The notes: generated by a model not told the origin, from the letters alone. A stretch of DNA of 64,000 bases from Arenimonas donghaensis DSM 18148 = HO3-R19 (GCF_000743535.1 NZ_AVCJ01000001.1:124001-188000), one strand, 5' to 3'; positions 17,206-25,748 are shown, counted from the stretch's first letter. A program made the numbers and translations.

Positions 17206-18369
17206 ATGTCCCTTACGCCCCAATCCCTTGGCATCGTCGGCAGTTCCCGCAAGCCCGACGAGCGCCGCTTTCCCGTGCATCCCGACCACCTGCCGCGCCT
17301 GCCTGAAGCCGTGCGCCGGCTGATGGTGTTCGAGACCGGTTACGGCGAGGCCTTTGATATGTCCGATGCCCAGTTGGCGTCCCAATCGGGCGGCGTGGCA
17401 CCGCGCGCGGCGCTGCTGGCGGAGGCCGGCACGGTGGTGATCGCCAAACCGACGGTGGCCGACCTGCAGGAAATGCGGGTGGGCGGCCAGCTGTGGGGCT
17501 ACGTGCACTGCGCCCAGCAGCGCGCCATCACCCAGGCGGCCATCGACCGCAAGCAAACGCTGATCGCCTTCGAAGACATGTTCGTCTGGGGGCCGGATGG
17601 CCGCGTCGGCCGCCACACCTTCTACAAGAACAACGAAATGGCCGGCTACTGCGCCGTGCTGCACGCGCTGGCGCTCAAGGGCATCGATGGCCACTACGGC
17701 AACCAGCGCAAGGTGCTGATCTTCAGCTTCGGCGCGGTCAGCCGTGGCGCGATCTACGCGCTCAAGGCGCACGGCTTCCGCGACATCACCATCTGCATCC
17801 AGCGGCCCGACCATGAAGTGCGCGAGGAAGTGCTCGACTGCCACTACGTGCGCCTGGAAACCGGCCTGGCCGGCGAAGCCCGCATGATGGTGGTCGAACA
17901 CGACGGCAGCCGCCGGCCCCTGGGCGAGCTGATCGGCGAAGCCGGCATCCTGATCAACGGCACCTTCCAGAACCCCGCCGCCCCGATCGACTTCGTCACC
18001 GAAGACGAAGCCGCCTGCCTGCGTCCGGGCAGCCTGGTCATCGACGTCAGCTGCGACGAGGGCATGGGCTTCTACTTCGCCAAGCCCACCAGCTTCGCCG
18101 ACCCGATGTTCAAGGTCGGCACGGTGGACTACTACGCCGTCGACCACACCCCCAGCTACCTGTGGGAAAGCGCCACGCGCTCGATTTCCGCGGCGCTGGT
18201 GGTCTACATGGAATCCATGGCCCGCGGCCGCGAGGGCTGGGAACACGACGCCACCTTGCAGCGTGCCCTGAACATCGATCGTGGCGTGGTGCAAAAGCCG
18301 GGCATCCTGGCTTTCCAGGGCCGCATGGCGACCTATCCACACGGCCCCGTGGCCCAGGCGGCGGCCTAG
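17206..18369 (+). CDS. Alanine dehydrogenase/PNT-fold dehydrogenase, N5-(carboxyethyl)ornithine synthase-like
   Basis: 387-residue NAD(P)-dependent oxidoreductase of the AlaDH/transhydrogenase fold. The N-terminal half has the Lys/His substrate region (SSRKPDERRFPVHPDHL). The Rossmann part is VLIFSFGAVSRGAIYALKAHGF. A second conserved block reads LINGTFQNPAAPIDFV, followed by VIDVSCDEGMGF. It resembles N5-(carboxyethyl)ornithine synthases and lysine-pathway relatives more than true alanine dehydrogenases, but the substrate cannot be fixed from sequence. The ATG at 17206 sits where homology begins; an in-frame extension of 28 codons upstream looks non-coding. The 246 bases before it hold nothing recognisable. 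Confidence 0.78.
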   Translation: MSLTPQSLGIVGSSRKPDERRFPVHPDHLPRLPEAVRRLMVFETGYGEAFDMSDAQLASQSGGVAPRAALLAEAGTVVIAKPTVADLQEMRVGGQLWGYVHCAQQRAITQAAIDRKQTLIAFEDMFVWGPDGRVGRHTFYKNNEMAGYCAVLHALALKGIDGHYGNQRKVLIFSFGAVSRGAIYALKAHGFRDITICIQRPDHEVREEVLDCHYVRLETGLAGEARMMVVEHDGSRRPLGELIGEAGILINGTFQNPAAPIDFVTEDEAACLRPGSLVIDVSCDEGMGFYFAKPTSFADPMFKVGTVDYYAVDHTPSYLWESATRSISAALVVYMESMARGREGWEHDATLQRALNIDRGVVQKPGILAFQGRMATYPHGPVAQAAA

Positions 18370-18402
18370 CTCACCAGGCCCTGCCGATTGGCTCCGTTCC
18401 GG

Positions 18403-19230
18403 TCACGCCATCGCCATTTCGCCCAGCCCCTGCGCGGCTCGCGCCAGAACCGCTGCATCCAGTGCCTGCATGTCGGCCGGGAGTCGCTCGTTGGCTGCCA
18501 GTGCGGCCTTGGGCAATCGGCCGGCGGTGCGCGTGCCGATGGGCAGGTGTGCGGTCATCAGCAGCGAAGGCGCGAGCTTTTCGATGGCGCCGAAGCGACG
18601 TTCACGCAGCGCGGGGTCCAGGTCGGCCTGCCACGGCGCGTCGAGGGCGCCCCAGGCCACCATGCCGTTGCGCAGCGTGGTTTCGTCGACGTCGTCGAGG
18701 TTCGGCGTGACGTCGGGCAGCACGGCGCCGAAGCTGTCAACGGTGTACATGGCGCCGGCGTCGTCGATGAAGCCCAGGGTCTCCGGGGCATCGTAGATGG
18801 GCGGGCGCACGGCGCGCAGGCGGCGGTTGCCCAGGGTCAGTTCGTCACCCGGCATCACCACCTGGGTGCGGGAGACGTCCATGCCCGAGAGGCCCAGTTT
18901 GGCCTGGCCCAGCACGCCCACCAGCACCCGGGCGCACGGCGCCAGCTCCAGGATGCGCTGCAGGTTGCCGGTGTGGTCGGGGTCGGTGTGGCTGAGCCAG
19001 ATCCAGTGGATGTCGGCGGGGTCGACCACGCTGCCCAGGGCGTCGATAAAGGCGTCGCCGAACATGCCCATGCCGGTGTCCACCAGCATCGGCTCCCGCC
19101 CGGCGTGCAGGTAGGCGTTGTTGGCCAGCATGCCCAGGCCGGGAATGGGCGCCCAGCTGGGCAGGGCCCACCAGCCGGCGCTTAGCGCCTGGGGCGGGGT
19201 CATGAGGGGGGCGAGGGTGACGGAAGTCAT
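18403..19230 (-). CDS. MBL-fold metallo-hydrolase
   Basis: 275-residue metallo-beta-lactamase-fold protein. The metal motif is SHTDPDHTGN (the HxxxDH type seen in flavodiiron-like and ODP subfamilies), preceded by the strand MLVDTGMGMFGD. Further ligands are likely Asp in YTVDSFGAVLPD and His in LMTAHLP. The similarity to the oxygen-binding diiron domain of flavodiiron proteins is notable, but there is no flavodoxin domain. It is divergent from a TetR gene whose promoter and palindrome lie between them, so it is the probable regulatory target. Confidence 0.85.
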   Translation of the reverse strand: MTSVTLAPLMTPPQALSAGWWALPSWAPIPGLGMLANNAYLHAGREPMLVDTGMGMFGDAFIDALGSVVDPADIHWIWLSHTDPDHTGNLQRILELAPCARVLVGVLGQAKLGLSGMDVSRTQVVMPGDELTLGNRRLRAVRPPIYDAPETLGFIDDAGAMYTVDSFGAVLPDVTPNLDDVDETTLRNGMVAWGALDAPWQADLDPALRERRFGAIEKLAPSLLMTAHLPIGTRTAGRLPKAALAANERLPADMQALDAAVLARAAQGLGEMAMA

Positions 19231-19242
19231 ATTCAATGAACA
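19231..19242. promoter_or_regulatory. Possible operator half-site near the MBL gene start
   Basis: ATTCAATGAACA lies directly upstream of the MBL gene's ATG. It matches ATTCGGTGAACA at 19295-19306 in 10 of 12 positions. It may be a second, weaker binding site for the neighbouring TetR regulator. Confidence 0.35.
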
Positions 19243-19284
19243 GGTGTGTTTAGGGAAGGGCAGCCTATTGGCGACCGCCCGGTC

Positions 19285-19322
19285 TTGTCAATACATTCGG
19301 TGAACAAATATGATTACCGAAT
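19285..19322 (+). promoter_or_regulatory. tetR promoter with overlapping palindromic operator
   Basis: TTGTCA (19285-19290) and TATGAT (19309-19314), separated by 18 bases, form a near-consensus sigma70 promoter pointing to the TetR gene. A perfect 7-base inverted repeat, ATTCGGT (19295-19301) and ACCGAAT (19316-19322), spans the spacer and the -10 box, as expected for an autorepressor site. The transcript would start at or within a base or two of the ATG at 19321. On the other strand, TTGACA (19291-19286) could be the -35 of the divergent MBL gene, with a weaker -10 (AATAGG). Confidence 0.65.
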
Positions 19323-19911
19323 GACACAAAAACGCAGATACAAGATGGGGCGCCGCGCCCAGGCGCAGGAGGAAACCCGCCAGCGCATCGTCGAGGCCAC
19401 CATGGCCCTGCACGAGGAGGTGGGCCTGCGGGCCACCAGCATCTGCGCCATCGCCGAGCGCGCCGGCGTCCAGCGGCTTACCGTCTACCGGCACTTCCCG
19501 GACGATGCCGCGGTTTTCTCCGCCTGTACCGGGGAATGGAGCCGGCGCAATCCAGCGCCCGGGCCGGAGCTATGGCAGGGAATCGACGATCCGGCAAAGC
19601 GCGTTTCCGCGGCCCTGGCCGCGTACTACCGCTACTACGCCGGCACCCATCGCATGTGGTCGGTTGCGCATCGCGAGGGTCACGAAGTGGCCGTGGTTCG
19701 GCAGGTCCTGGTCGAATACGACCAGTCGCTGGCCGCGCTGGCCCGCTCGCTGGCGCCTGGCCGACGGGGTAGCAAGGCATACAAGCGTTCGGTAGCGACG
19801 ATCCACCACGCGCTGTCGTTCCCTGCCTGGGAGCTGATGCAGCGCCAGGGCCTGGATGACGGCGAAAAGGTGGCGCTGGTCGCCGGCTGGCTGGTCGGCG
19901 CTACGGGCTGA
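19321..19911 (+). CDS. TetR-family transcriptional regulator
   Basis: 196-residue regulator. The N-terminal TetR helix-turn-helix is clear: EETRQRIVEATMALHEEVGL, TSICAIAERAGVQRLTVYRHFPD. The C-terminal ligand domain is all-helical and unclassified. I used the ATG at 19321; the promoter then predicts a leaderless mRNA. The in-frame ATG at 19345 (MGRRAQAQEETRQ) is the alternative, and neither has a good Shine-Dalgarno. It probably represses itself and the divergent MBL hydrolase through the palindrome at 19295-19322. Confidence 0.87.
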   Translation: MTQKRRYKMGRRAQAQEETRQRIVEATMALHEEVGLRATSICAIAERAGVQRLTVYRHFPDDAAVFSACTGEWSRRNPAPGPELWQGIDDPAKRVSAALAAYYRYYAGTHRMWSVAHREGHEVAVVRQVLVEYDQSLAALARSLAPGRRGSKAYKRSVATIHHALSFPAWELMQRQGLDDGEKVALVAGWLVGATG

Positions 19912-20014
19912 TCCGGAAGAATGCCCCGATGGGGGATACCCTCATCTTAAATTTGCGTGAAGCGTGAAAAACGCGGGGTGTTACCCTGAGCCTTCAGTCG
20001 CCGAAGGAGCCAGG

Positions 20015-21439
20015 ATGCCGCAGCAACCGCCGCCGTTCGACGAAATGGGTTGGCCCGACGCCATCCGGCCGCCTTATTCGCTGATCGATGCCTGGCTCAA
20101 GTCCGCCACGGCCGATCAATTGGCGCTCAAGCGGCGCGAAGCGGAAGTGCTGTTCCGGCGCATCGGCATCACCTTCGCGGTGTACACCGAGGGCGGGGAC
20201 GCCGAACGCCTGATTCCTTTCGACCTGATCCCGCGCGTCATGGCCCAGGCCGAATGGCAGCGGCTTCGCAAGGGCCTGGAACAGCGCGCCAAGGCGCTCA
20301 ACGCCTTCCTGCACGATGTCTACCACGACCGCGACATCATCCGCGCCGGGAAGATTCCCGAGAAGCTGATCCTGCACAACGCCGAGTTCCGCCCGGAAAT
20401 GAACGGGCTGGACCTGCCGGGCCACATCTATTCGCATATCTCGGGCATCGACATGGTGCGCACCGGGCCCGACGACTACTACGTGCTCGAAGACAACTGC
20501 CGCACGCCCTCGGGTGTGTCGTACATGGTCGAAAACCGGGAAGTGATGCAGCGGCTGTTCCCCGACCTGTTCCGGCGGGCGAGGGTGGCGCCGGTGGCGC
20601 ATTACGCCGACGAGCTGCTCGAAACCCTGCGCTCGGTGGCACCGCCGAACTGCCACGGCGAACCGACCGTGGCCTTGCTGACGCCGGGCATCCACAACAG
20701 TGCCTACTACGAACACGCCTTCCTGGCCGACGAAATGGGCATCGACCTGGTCGAGGGCGCCGACCTGATCGTGCGCAACGACATTTGTTACATGCGCACG
20801 ACGGCGGGCCTGGAGCGCGTGGACGTCATCTACCGGCGCATCGACGATGCCTACCTGGATCCGCTGGTGTTCCGCCCCGAATCGATGCTTGGCTGCGCCG
20901 GCCTGCACTTCGCCGAGCGCGCCGGCAACCTCACCATCACCAATGCCATCGGCGGTGGCATCGCCGACGACAAGGCGGTGTACATCCACGTGCCCGAGAT
21001 GGTGCGCTTCTACCTGGGCGAAGAGCCGCTGCTGAGCAACGTGCCCACCTACGACTGCAGCAAGCCCGACGAGCTCAAGTACGTGCTCGAGCACCTGGAC
21101 GAACTGGTCGTGAAGGCGGTCCATGGCTCCGGCGGCTACGGCATGCTGGTGGGGCCGCACGCGAGCAAGGCGCAGCTGCAGGAGTTCCGCGACCTGCTCA
21201 AGACCAAGCCTGAAACCTATATCGCCCAGCCGACGCTGGCGCTGTCCACGGTGCCCACCTTCGTCGAGTCCGGCGTCGCGCCGCGCCATGTCGACCTGCG
21301 GCCGTTCGTGCTGTCGGGCAGCGACAAGATGCGCGTGGTGCCGGGCGGGCTGACCCGCGTGGCATTGAAGGAAGGCTCCCTGGTGGTCAATTCGTCGCAA
21401 GGCGGTGGCACCAAGGACACCTGGGTGTTGGAGGAGTGA
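20015..21439 (+). CDS. Circularly permuted ATP-grasp type 2 protein (Anbu operon)
   Basis: 474-residue protein of the circularly permuted ATP-grasp type (DUF404/DUF407). Typical elements are GITFAVYTEGGDAERLIPFD, HIYSHISGIDMVRTGPDDYYVLEDNCRTPSGVSYMVENR (cited in parts) and VVKAVHGSGGYGMLVGP, a glycine-rich ATP-binding loop. Relatives are thought to ligate amino acids or peptides, but no product is established. The ATG at 20015 is preceded by AAGGAGCCAGG. Its stop overlaps the start of the alpha-E gene, so it heads the operon. Upstream is a small GCGT-ACGC hairpin at 19962-19974. Confidence 0.9.
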   Translation: MPQQPPPFDEMGWPDAIRPPYSLIDAWLKSATADQLALKRREAEVLFRRIGITFAVYTEGGDAERLIPFDLIPRVMAQAEWQRLRKGLEQRAKALNAFLHDVYHDRDIIRAGKIPEKLILHNAEFRPEMNGLDLPGHIYSHISGIDMVRTGPDDYYVLEDNCRTPSGVSYMVENREVMQRLFPDLFRRARVAPVAHYADELLETLRSVAPPNCHGEPTVALLTPGIHNSAYYEHAFLADEMGIDLVEGADLIVRNDICYMRTTAGLERVDVIYRRIDDAYLDPLVFRPESMLGCAGLHFAERAGNLTITNAIGGGIADDKAVYIHVPEMVRFYLGEEPLLSNVPTYDCSKPDELKYVLEHLDELVVKAVHGSGGYGMLVGPHASKAQLQEFRDLLKTKPETYIAQPTLALSTVPTFVESGVAPRHVDLRPFVLSGSDKMRVVPGGLTRVALKEGSLVVNSSQGGGTKDTWVLEE

Positions 21440-22380
21440 TGCTCGCACGTACCGCCGGCGACCTGTTCTGGCTGGCCCGCTACATGGAGCGGGCCGACTA
21501 CGTGGCGCGCCTGCTGCAGGTGGCCGGCCACATGAACGCCGTGCGCGTGGACGACGACCGCAGCAGCGAATGGGAATCGGCCATCGTCGCGGCCGGCTGC
21601 CTGGAGAGCTTCAACGAGGCCGGCGACACGCCGGACGAGGAAAGCGTCATCCGCTTCCTGGCCTTCGACCGCAGCAATCCCTCGTCCATCGTCAACTGCA
21701 TCGATACCGCCCGCCGCAACGCGCGCTCGGTGCGCACCTCGCTGACCACGGAGATGTGGGAGGCCGTGAACGTGGCTTCGCAGGAACTGGGCAGCTTCAC
21801 CGAGGGCCCGCTCGACGCCGACCGCCTGGCCGAGTTCCTTGAGTGGGTGAAGGCGCGGGTGGGCCTGTTCCACGGCGTCTGTTCGAACGGCATGCTGCGC
21901 CGGGACAGCTTCTGCTTCATCCGCACCGGCCAGTTCCTCGAACGGGCCGACAACACCGCCCGCCTGCTGGACGTGAAGTACCACGTGCGCCTGCCCGACG
22001 TCAGCGACGTCGGCGGCGTGGTGGACTACTACCAGTGGCTGGCCATCCTGCGCGTGGTCGGCGCCCGCCGCGCCTACCGGGTGCTGTTCAAGGGCCGGGT
22101 GCAGCCGGCGCACGTGGCCGAACTGCTGATCAAGCGCACGGTGTTCCCGCGCTCGCTGGCTTTTTGTTACGAACAGATCACCCAGCACCTGGACGCCATC
22201 CAGGCCCAAGACCCGGACCTGGCCGCCGACGCCCGGCGCCAGGCCCATGCCATGTACGCCCAGCTGCGATTCGCCCGCATCGAGAAGGTGATCGAAGACG
22301 GCCTGCATGAGTACCTCACCGACGTCGTCGACCGCACCCGCGACCTCGGCTCGGAAATCGCCAAGGGACATTTGTTCTGA
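21439..22380 (+). CDS. Alpha-E domain protein (Anbu operon)
   Basis: 313-residue, mainly helical protein of the alpha-E (DUF403) family. It starts with the hallmark LARTAGDLFWLARYMERADYVARLL. It also contains FIRTGQFLERADNTARLLDVKYH and the late motif YTCYEQI-like AFCYEQITQHLDAI. These proteins always accompany permuted ATP-grasp and transglutaminase-like proteins, in a predicted but uncharacterised peptide-modification system. The ATG (21439) shares a base with the upstream TGA and follows GGAGGAG. Confidence 0.92.
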   Translation: MLARTAGDLFWLARYMERADYVARLLQVAGHMNAVRVDDDRSSEWESAIVAAGCLESFNEAGDTPDEESVIRFLAFDRSNPSSIVNCIDTARRNARSVRTSLTTEMWEAVNVASQELGSFTEGPLDADRLAEFLEWVKARVGLFHGVCSNGMLRRDSFCFIRTGQFLERADNTARLLDVKYHVRLPDVSDVGGVVDYYQWLAILRVVGARRAYRVLFKGRVQPAHVAELLIKRTVFPRSLAFCYEQITQHLDAIQAQDPDLAADARRQAHAMYAQLRFARIEKVIEDGLHEYLTDVVDRTRDLGSEIAKGHLF

Positions 22381-22382
22381 CC

Positions 22383-23198
22383 ATGTTGCTGACCCTCTTC
22401 CACGATTCCCATTACCGCTACGCCGATCCCGCCTGGGGGGTCGCGCAGGCCTTGCGGCTGTGGCCCGCGCCCAGCGGCAGCCAGACGGTCAAGTCCTGGC
22501 GCGTGGACGTCAACGGCAAGCCGCTGCGCTCGACCTCGGTGGACGGTCTCGGCAATCCGGTGGCCAGCCACGCCATCGATGGCCCGGTCACCGAACTGCA
22601 GGTCACCGTGCGGGGCCAGGTGCAGACCCACGACCGCAGCGGCGTGCACGGCGACGACGCCGGCGGCCTGCCGCCGATGTTCTTCCTGCACCCGACCCCG
22701 CTGACGGCGCCATCGCCGGGCATCTGCAGCCTGGCCGACGCCGTGGGCGGGCAGGGCAGCACGCTCGAGCGCCTGCACCGCCTGGTGCAGGCCGTGCGCG
22801 ACAAGGTCGACTACGTGCCCGACACCACCCACGTCGGCACCGTCGCCGCCGAGGCCTTCGAGGCCGGGCAGGGCGTCTGCCAGGACCACGCCCACGTGCT
22901 GATCACCGCGGCCCGCCACCTGGGCGTGCCGGCGCGCTACATCAGCGGCTACCTGTGCCCGATGGAACAGGAATCGGCGGCGGCCAGCCATGCCTGGGCA
23001 GAGCTGTTCATCGAGGGGCTGGGCTGGGTGGGCTTCGACCCGGCCAACCGCGTCTCGCCCGACGAGCACTATGTCCGGGTGGCCTGCGGCCGCGACTACC
23101 ACGACGCCGCCCCCATGCGCGGCGTGCATCGGGGCGGTGGCGAGGAAACCCTGGACGTGGACGTCCGCATCACCCAGGGCACGCAGGGTGCACAATAG
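22383..23198 (+). CDS. Transglutaminase-like cysteine peptidase/amidase (Anbu operon)
   Basis: 271-residue transglutaminase-fold protein with a complete catalytic triad: Cys166 in GVCQDHAH, His203 in SHAWAEL and Asp219 in GFDPANR. The N-terminal domain (FHDSHYRYADPAWGVAQALRLWP) is the bacterial transglutaminase-like N-terminal beta domain. Such proteins are predicted to hydrolyse or exchange amide bonds. It begins 3 bases after the alpha-E gene and is part of the conserved four-gene set with Anbu. Confidence 0.93.
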   Translation: MLLTLFHDSHYRYADPAWGVAQALRLWPAPSGSQTVKSWRVDVNGKPLRSTSVDGLGNPVASHAIDGPVTELQVTVRGQVQTHDRSGVHGDDAGGLPPMFFLHPTPLTAPSPGICSLADAVGGQGSTLERLHRLVQAVRDKVDYVPDTTHVGTVAAEAFEAGQGVCQDHAHVLITAARHLGVPARYISGYLCPMEQESAAASHAWAELFIEGLGWVGFDPANRVSPDEHYVRVACGRDYHDAAPMRGVHRGGGEETLDVDVRITQGTQGAQ

Positions 23199-23225
23199 GC
23201 GTTACCCGCTTCAAAGGAGTCTCGC

Positions 23226-23969
23226 GTGACCTATTGTGTTGGCTTGCTGCTCGACAAGGGCCTGGTAATGCTGGGCGACACCCGCACCAATGCCGGGTTC
23301 GACAATATTTCCTGCTTCTCGAAGCTGCAGAAATTCCACGTGCCGGGCGAGCGCCTGATGGCGACGCTCACGGCCGGCAACCTGGCGATCTCCCAGGCGG
23401 TGCTCAATCTCGTCCAGGACGGCTTGCCCGATCCGGAGACCGGCAACGTCGAAACCATCTATACCGTGCCCACGATGTTCCGGGCTGCCGCCCTGCTCAG
23501 CGAGGCGGTGCGCAAGGTGCACCGCACCCACGGCGAGGCGATGAAGCAGCAGGACGTGTCCTTCGACGTATCCATCATGCTTGGCGGGCAGATCGCCGGG
23601 CGCACCCTGCGCCTGTTCCACATCTACGCCGCCGGCAACTTCATCGAAGCCACCGCCGATACGCCGTACCTGCAGATCGGCGAGCACAAGTACGGCAAAC
23701 CCATGCTCGACCGCGCCGTCACCCGCGACACCAGCCTGATCGAAGGCGTGAAGCTGGCGCTGATCTCGATGGATTCCACGCTGCGTTCGAACCTCAGCGT
23801 CGGCATGCCGCTGGACCTGCTGGTCTACCAGAACGACAGCATCGACGGCGTCGTCGAGCAGCGCATCAATGAAGGCGACAAGTACTTCGAGATGATGCGC
23901 ACCGAGTGGTCCAAGGGTCTTACAGAAGCGCATACGCGCATCCCGCCGCCGGATTGGCTTTCGCCCTAG
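23226..23969 (+). CDS. anbu: Anbu, ancestral beta-subunit proteasome-like peptidase
   Basis: 247-residue Ntn hydrolase of the proteasome/HslV superfamily. The sequence starts MTYCVGLLL, so Met removal exposes the catalytic Thr1. The next conserved blocks are VMLGDTRTNAGFDNIS (Asp17-type residue) and FHVPGERLMATLTAGNLA (containing the site of the usual Lys33 region, KFH). Its location behind ATP-grasp, alpha-E and transglutaminase genes is the classic Anbu context. Anbu particles are self-assembled rings without a known ATPase partner, and the substrate is unknown. The ATG lies about 10 bases after AAAGGAG. Confidence 0.92.
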   Translation: MTYCVGLLLDKGLVMLGDTRTNAGFDNISCFSKLQKFHVPGERLMATLTAGNLAISQAVLNLVQDGLPDPETGNVETIYTVPTMFRAAALLSEAVRKVHRTHGEAMKQQDVSFDVSIMLGGQIAGRTLRLFHIYAAGNFIEATADTPYLQIGEHKYGKPMLDRAVTRDTSLIEGVKLALISMDSTLRSNLSVGMPLDLLVYQNDSIDGVVEQRINEGDKYFEMMRTEWSKGLTEAHTRIPPPDWLSP

Positions 23970-23980
23970 GAGGCAGCACC

Positions 23981-24742
23981 ATGGAGAAACTGGCCGACAC
24001 CTTCTGGAACATCCGGGGTGTGTTCCGCGTCGTGGGCGTGCTCAACATCGGCACGCACATGTCCGTGGTCAAGCGTGACAACGGCAAGTTCGTGGTCATC
24101 GACGGCTGCGAGCTCGACGACGCCCAGCGCGAAGCGTTGCTGGCCCTCACCGGCAATGGCGAGAAGGTCGAGGCGGTGATGCACGTGCATCCCTTCCATA
24201 CCCTGCACGTGGAAGCCACGCACCAGCTGTTCCCGAAGGCGACCCTGTACGGCACGGCGCGCCACCGCCAGAAGGCGCCGTCGCTGCCCTGGTCGGGCAC
24301 GCCGGTCGAAGACTGGGGTGACGACCATCCGCTGGCCGACACCTTCAACCTGTCCGTGCCCGAAGGCGTGCACTTCGTGTCGGCGGACGAGCGCGTGCAC
24401 GTGGCTTCGGTGCTCGTGCGCCACCGGCAAAGCGGCATCGTGCACGTGGACGACACCTTCAACGTGATGGCTGCCTCCGGCACCCTGGGCAAGATCCTTC
24501 CGCAGTCTTCGCTGCGCATGCACCCGATGCTGTCGCGTGCCCTGAAGCAGGAGCCCGGGGCCGCCGACGCCTACGCTGGCTGGGCGCGCTGGCTGGCCTC
24601 GGCCTGGTCGAAGACATCGATAGTCTGCGCCGCCCACTCGGCGGTACGCGAACTGCCGCCTGGCGGCTTCAAGAAGGAAGTCGAAGACGCGCTGCAGAAG
24701 GTGTCCGGCGTGCTCGACGGCCACCGCCGGCGCTACGGTTAG
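23981..24742 (+). CDS. MBL-like hydrolase-fold protein downstream of Anbu
   Basis: 253-residue protein. The N-terminal part resembles a metallo-beta-lactamase fold: LNIGTHMSVVKRDNGKFVVIDGCELDD, then the His-rich MHVHPFHTLHVEATHQLFP, then HVDDTF, which could complete a metal site. It fits DUF4336-like or other divergent MBL proteins, but I cannot name the family firmly. It starts 12 bases after anbu, behind a perfect AGGAGG, so it is very likely a fifth gene of the operon. The gene at 24749 is convergent and marks the operon's end. Confidence 0.72.
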   Translation: MEKLADTFWNIRGVFRVVGVLNIGTHMSVVKRDNGKFVVIDGCELDDAQREALLALTGNGEKVEAVMHVHPFHTLHVEATHQLFPKATLYGTARHRQKAPSLPWSGTPVEDWGDDHPLADTFNLSVPEGVHFVSADERVHVASVLVRHRQSGIVHVDDTFNVMAASGTLGKILPQSSLRMHPMLSRALKQEPGAADAYAGWARWLASAWSKTSIVCAAHSAVRELPPGGFKKEVEDALQKVSGVLDGHRRRYG

Positions 24743-24748
24743 CCGGCA

Positions 24749-25348
24749 TTAGCCCTGGCGCTGGTCCAGTTCGTGGTGGATAAGCACCACGCACTGGGAG
24801 GCAAACAGCATCGTCTTGCCCAGCGTTATCCGGGTCGCGCCCAGGCGGTCCAGGGTATGGAAGGTGTTCTTGGGCATCGGGATGTGGTCGGTCAGCAGGA
24901 AGCAGGGATTGGCGGGGAAGGCCTGGTCGCGGATCGGCTTGCCTTTCCTGTCCATCACGAACAGCGGCTGGGTTTGCGCGAGCTGCTGCACCAGCCGCTC
25001 GAAGCTGATGGTCTGCACGGTGACGCCGCTTTCCACCGGCCGGGTTTCTTCCTTGCCCATGCCCCGCGAGGCATCCAGGGCCTTGGCGACCTTGCCCAGC
25101 AGCGCCTGTTCGTTGAAGCCGTCGAATTCATGCATGGCGCTGGCTTCGAAGCGGATGCTGCGAGAAAAGTCCGCCGTGCTTTCCAGCACCAGGTAAACCA
25201 CCACGTCGGGCCGGTGCGACTGGGCCACGAAGATGGCGTTCATCAGCGTGTGCGCCAGGATCTCGGCGTGGGCGTCGCCGCCGACCGAAGCCAGCAGCTT
25301 GGCGCTGTCGGTGGGGGCCGCCCGGGCCCGGAGTACGAAAGTCCGCAT
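24749..25348 (-). CDS. trmY: TrmY-like tRNA pseudouridine-N1 methyltransferase
   Basis: 199-residue SPOUT-superfamily protein (DUF358/COG1901). In archaea, TrmY makes N1-methylpseudouridine at tRNA position 54. Family features are FVLRARAAPTDSAKLLAS, DVVVYLVLES, and the C-terminal knot with FLLTDHIPMPKNTFHTLDRLG and ITLGKTMLFASQCVVLIHHELD. Bacterial homologues are known in some gammaproteobacteria, but their target is unclear because most bacteria carry m5U54. The ATG at 25348 (MRTFVLRARA) is where homology begins. It stands alone. Confidence 0.85.
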   Translation of the reverse strand: MRTFVLRARAAPTDSAKLLASVGGDAHAEILAHTLMNAIFVAQSHRPDVVVYLVLESTADFSRSIRFEASAMHEFDGFNEQALLGKVAKALDASRGMGKEETRPVESGVTVQTISFERLVQQLAQTQPLFVMDRKGKPIRDQAFPANPCFLLTDHIPMPKNTFHTLDRLGATRITLGKTMLFASQCVVLIHHELDQRQG

Positions 25349-25391
25349 GGGGCTATTGTCTGCTATCCGGGGGCGCCGGCGCACGAAGACG

Positions 25392-25748
25392 CTATTTGAT
25401 GTCGATCACCGGCCGGAAGCCGCCGAAGATCATCCGCGCCCCATCCAGCGGCATCGGGTTGGTCTTGGGGTCCATGCGCGGGTCCTGCATCATCTTTTCC
25501 ATGCCGGCATCGCGGGTCGCCTTGTCGGGCCACTCGATCCAGGAAAACACCACGGTTTCGTCGTCCTTGCACTGCACGGCGCGCATGAAATCGGTCTGCT
25601 TGCCGGCGGGCACGTCGTCGCCCCAGCACTCGACCACGCGGGTGGCGCCGAATTCCATGAAAAGGGTGTCGAACGTGTTGGCGAAATCAATGAACGCCTG
25701 CTTGTTGGCATTGGGTACCGCGAGTACGAAGCCGTCGACGTAGCTCAT
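25392..25748 (-). CDS. DUF1428 family protein
   Basis: 118-residue small alpha/beta protein of the DUF1428 (YbaA) family, with a dimeric ferredoxin-like fold. Typical parts are YVDGFVLAVPNANKQAF, VVECWGDDVPAGKQTDF and MPLDGARMIFGGFRP. The function is unknown. The ATG at 25748 follows AAGGAGAAACCC. Confidence 0.92.
   Translation of the reverse strand: MSYVDGFVLAVPNANKQAFIDFANTFDTLFMEFGATRVVECWGDDVPAGKQTDFMRAVQCKDDETVVFSWIEWPDKATRDAGMEKMMQDPRMDPKTNPMPLDGARMIFGGFRPVIDIK

Noticed and set aside
19994-21448. A 484-codon open frame on the minus strand, opposite the ATP-grasp gene
   Set aside because: Same reason: a codon-bias shadow of a conserved gene, with no recognisable protein features.
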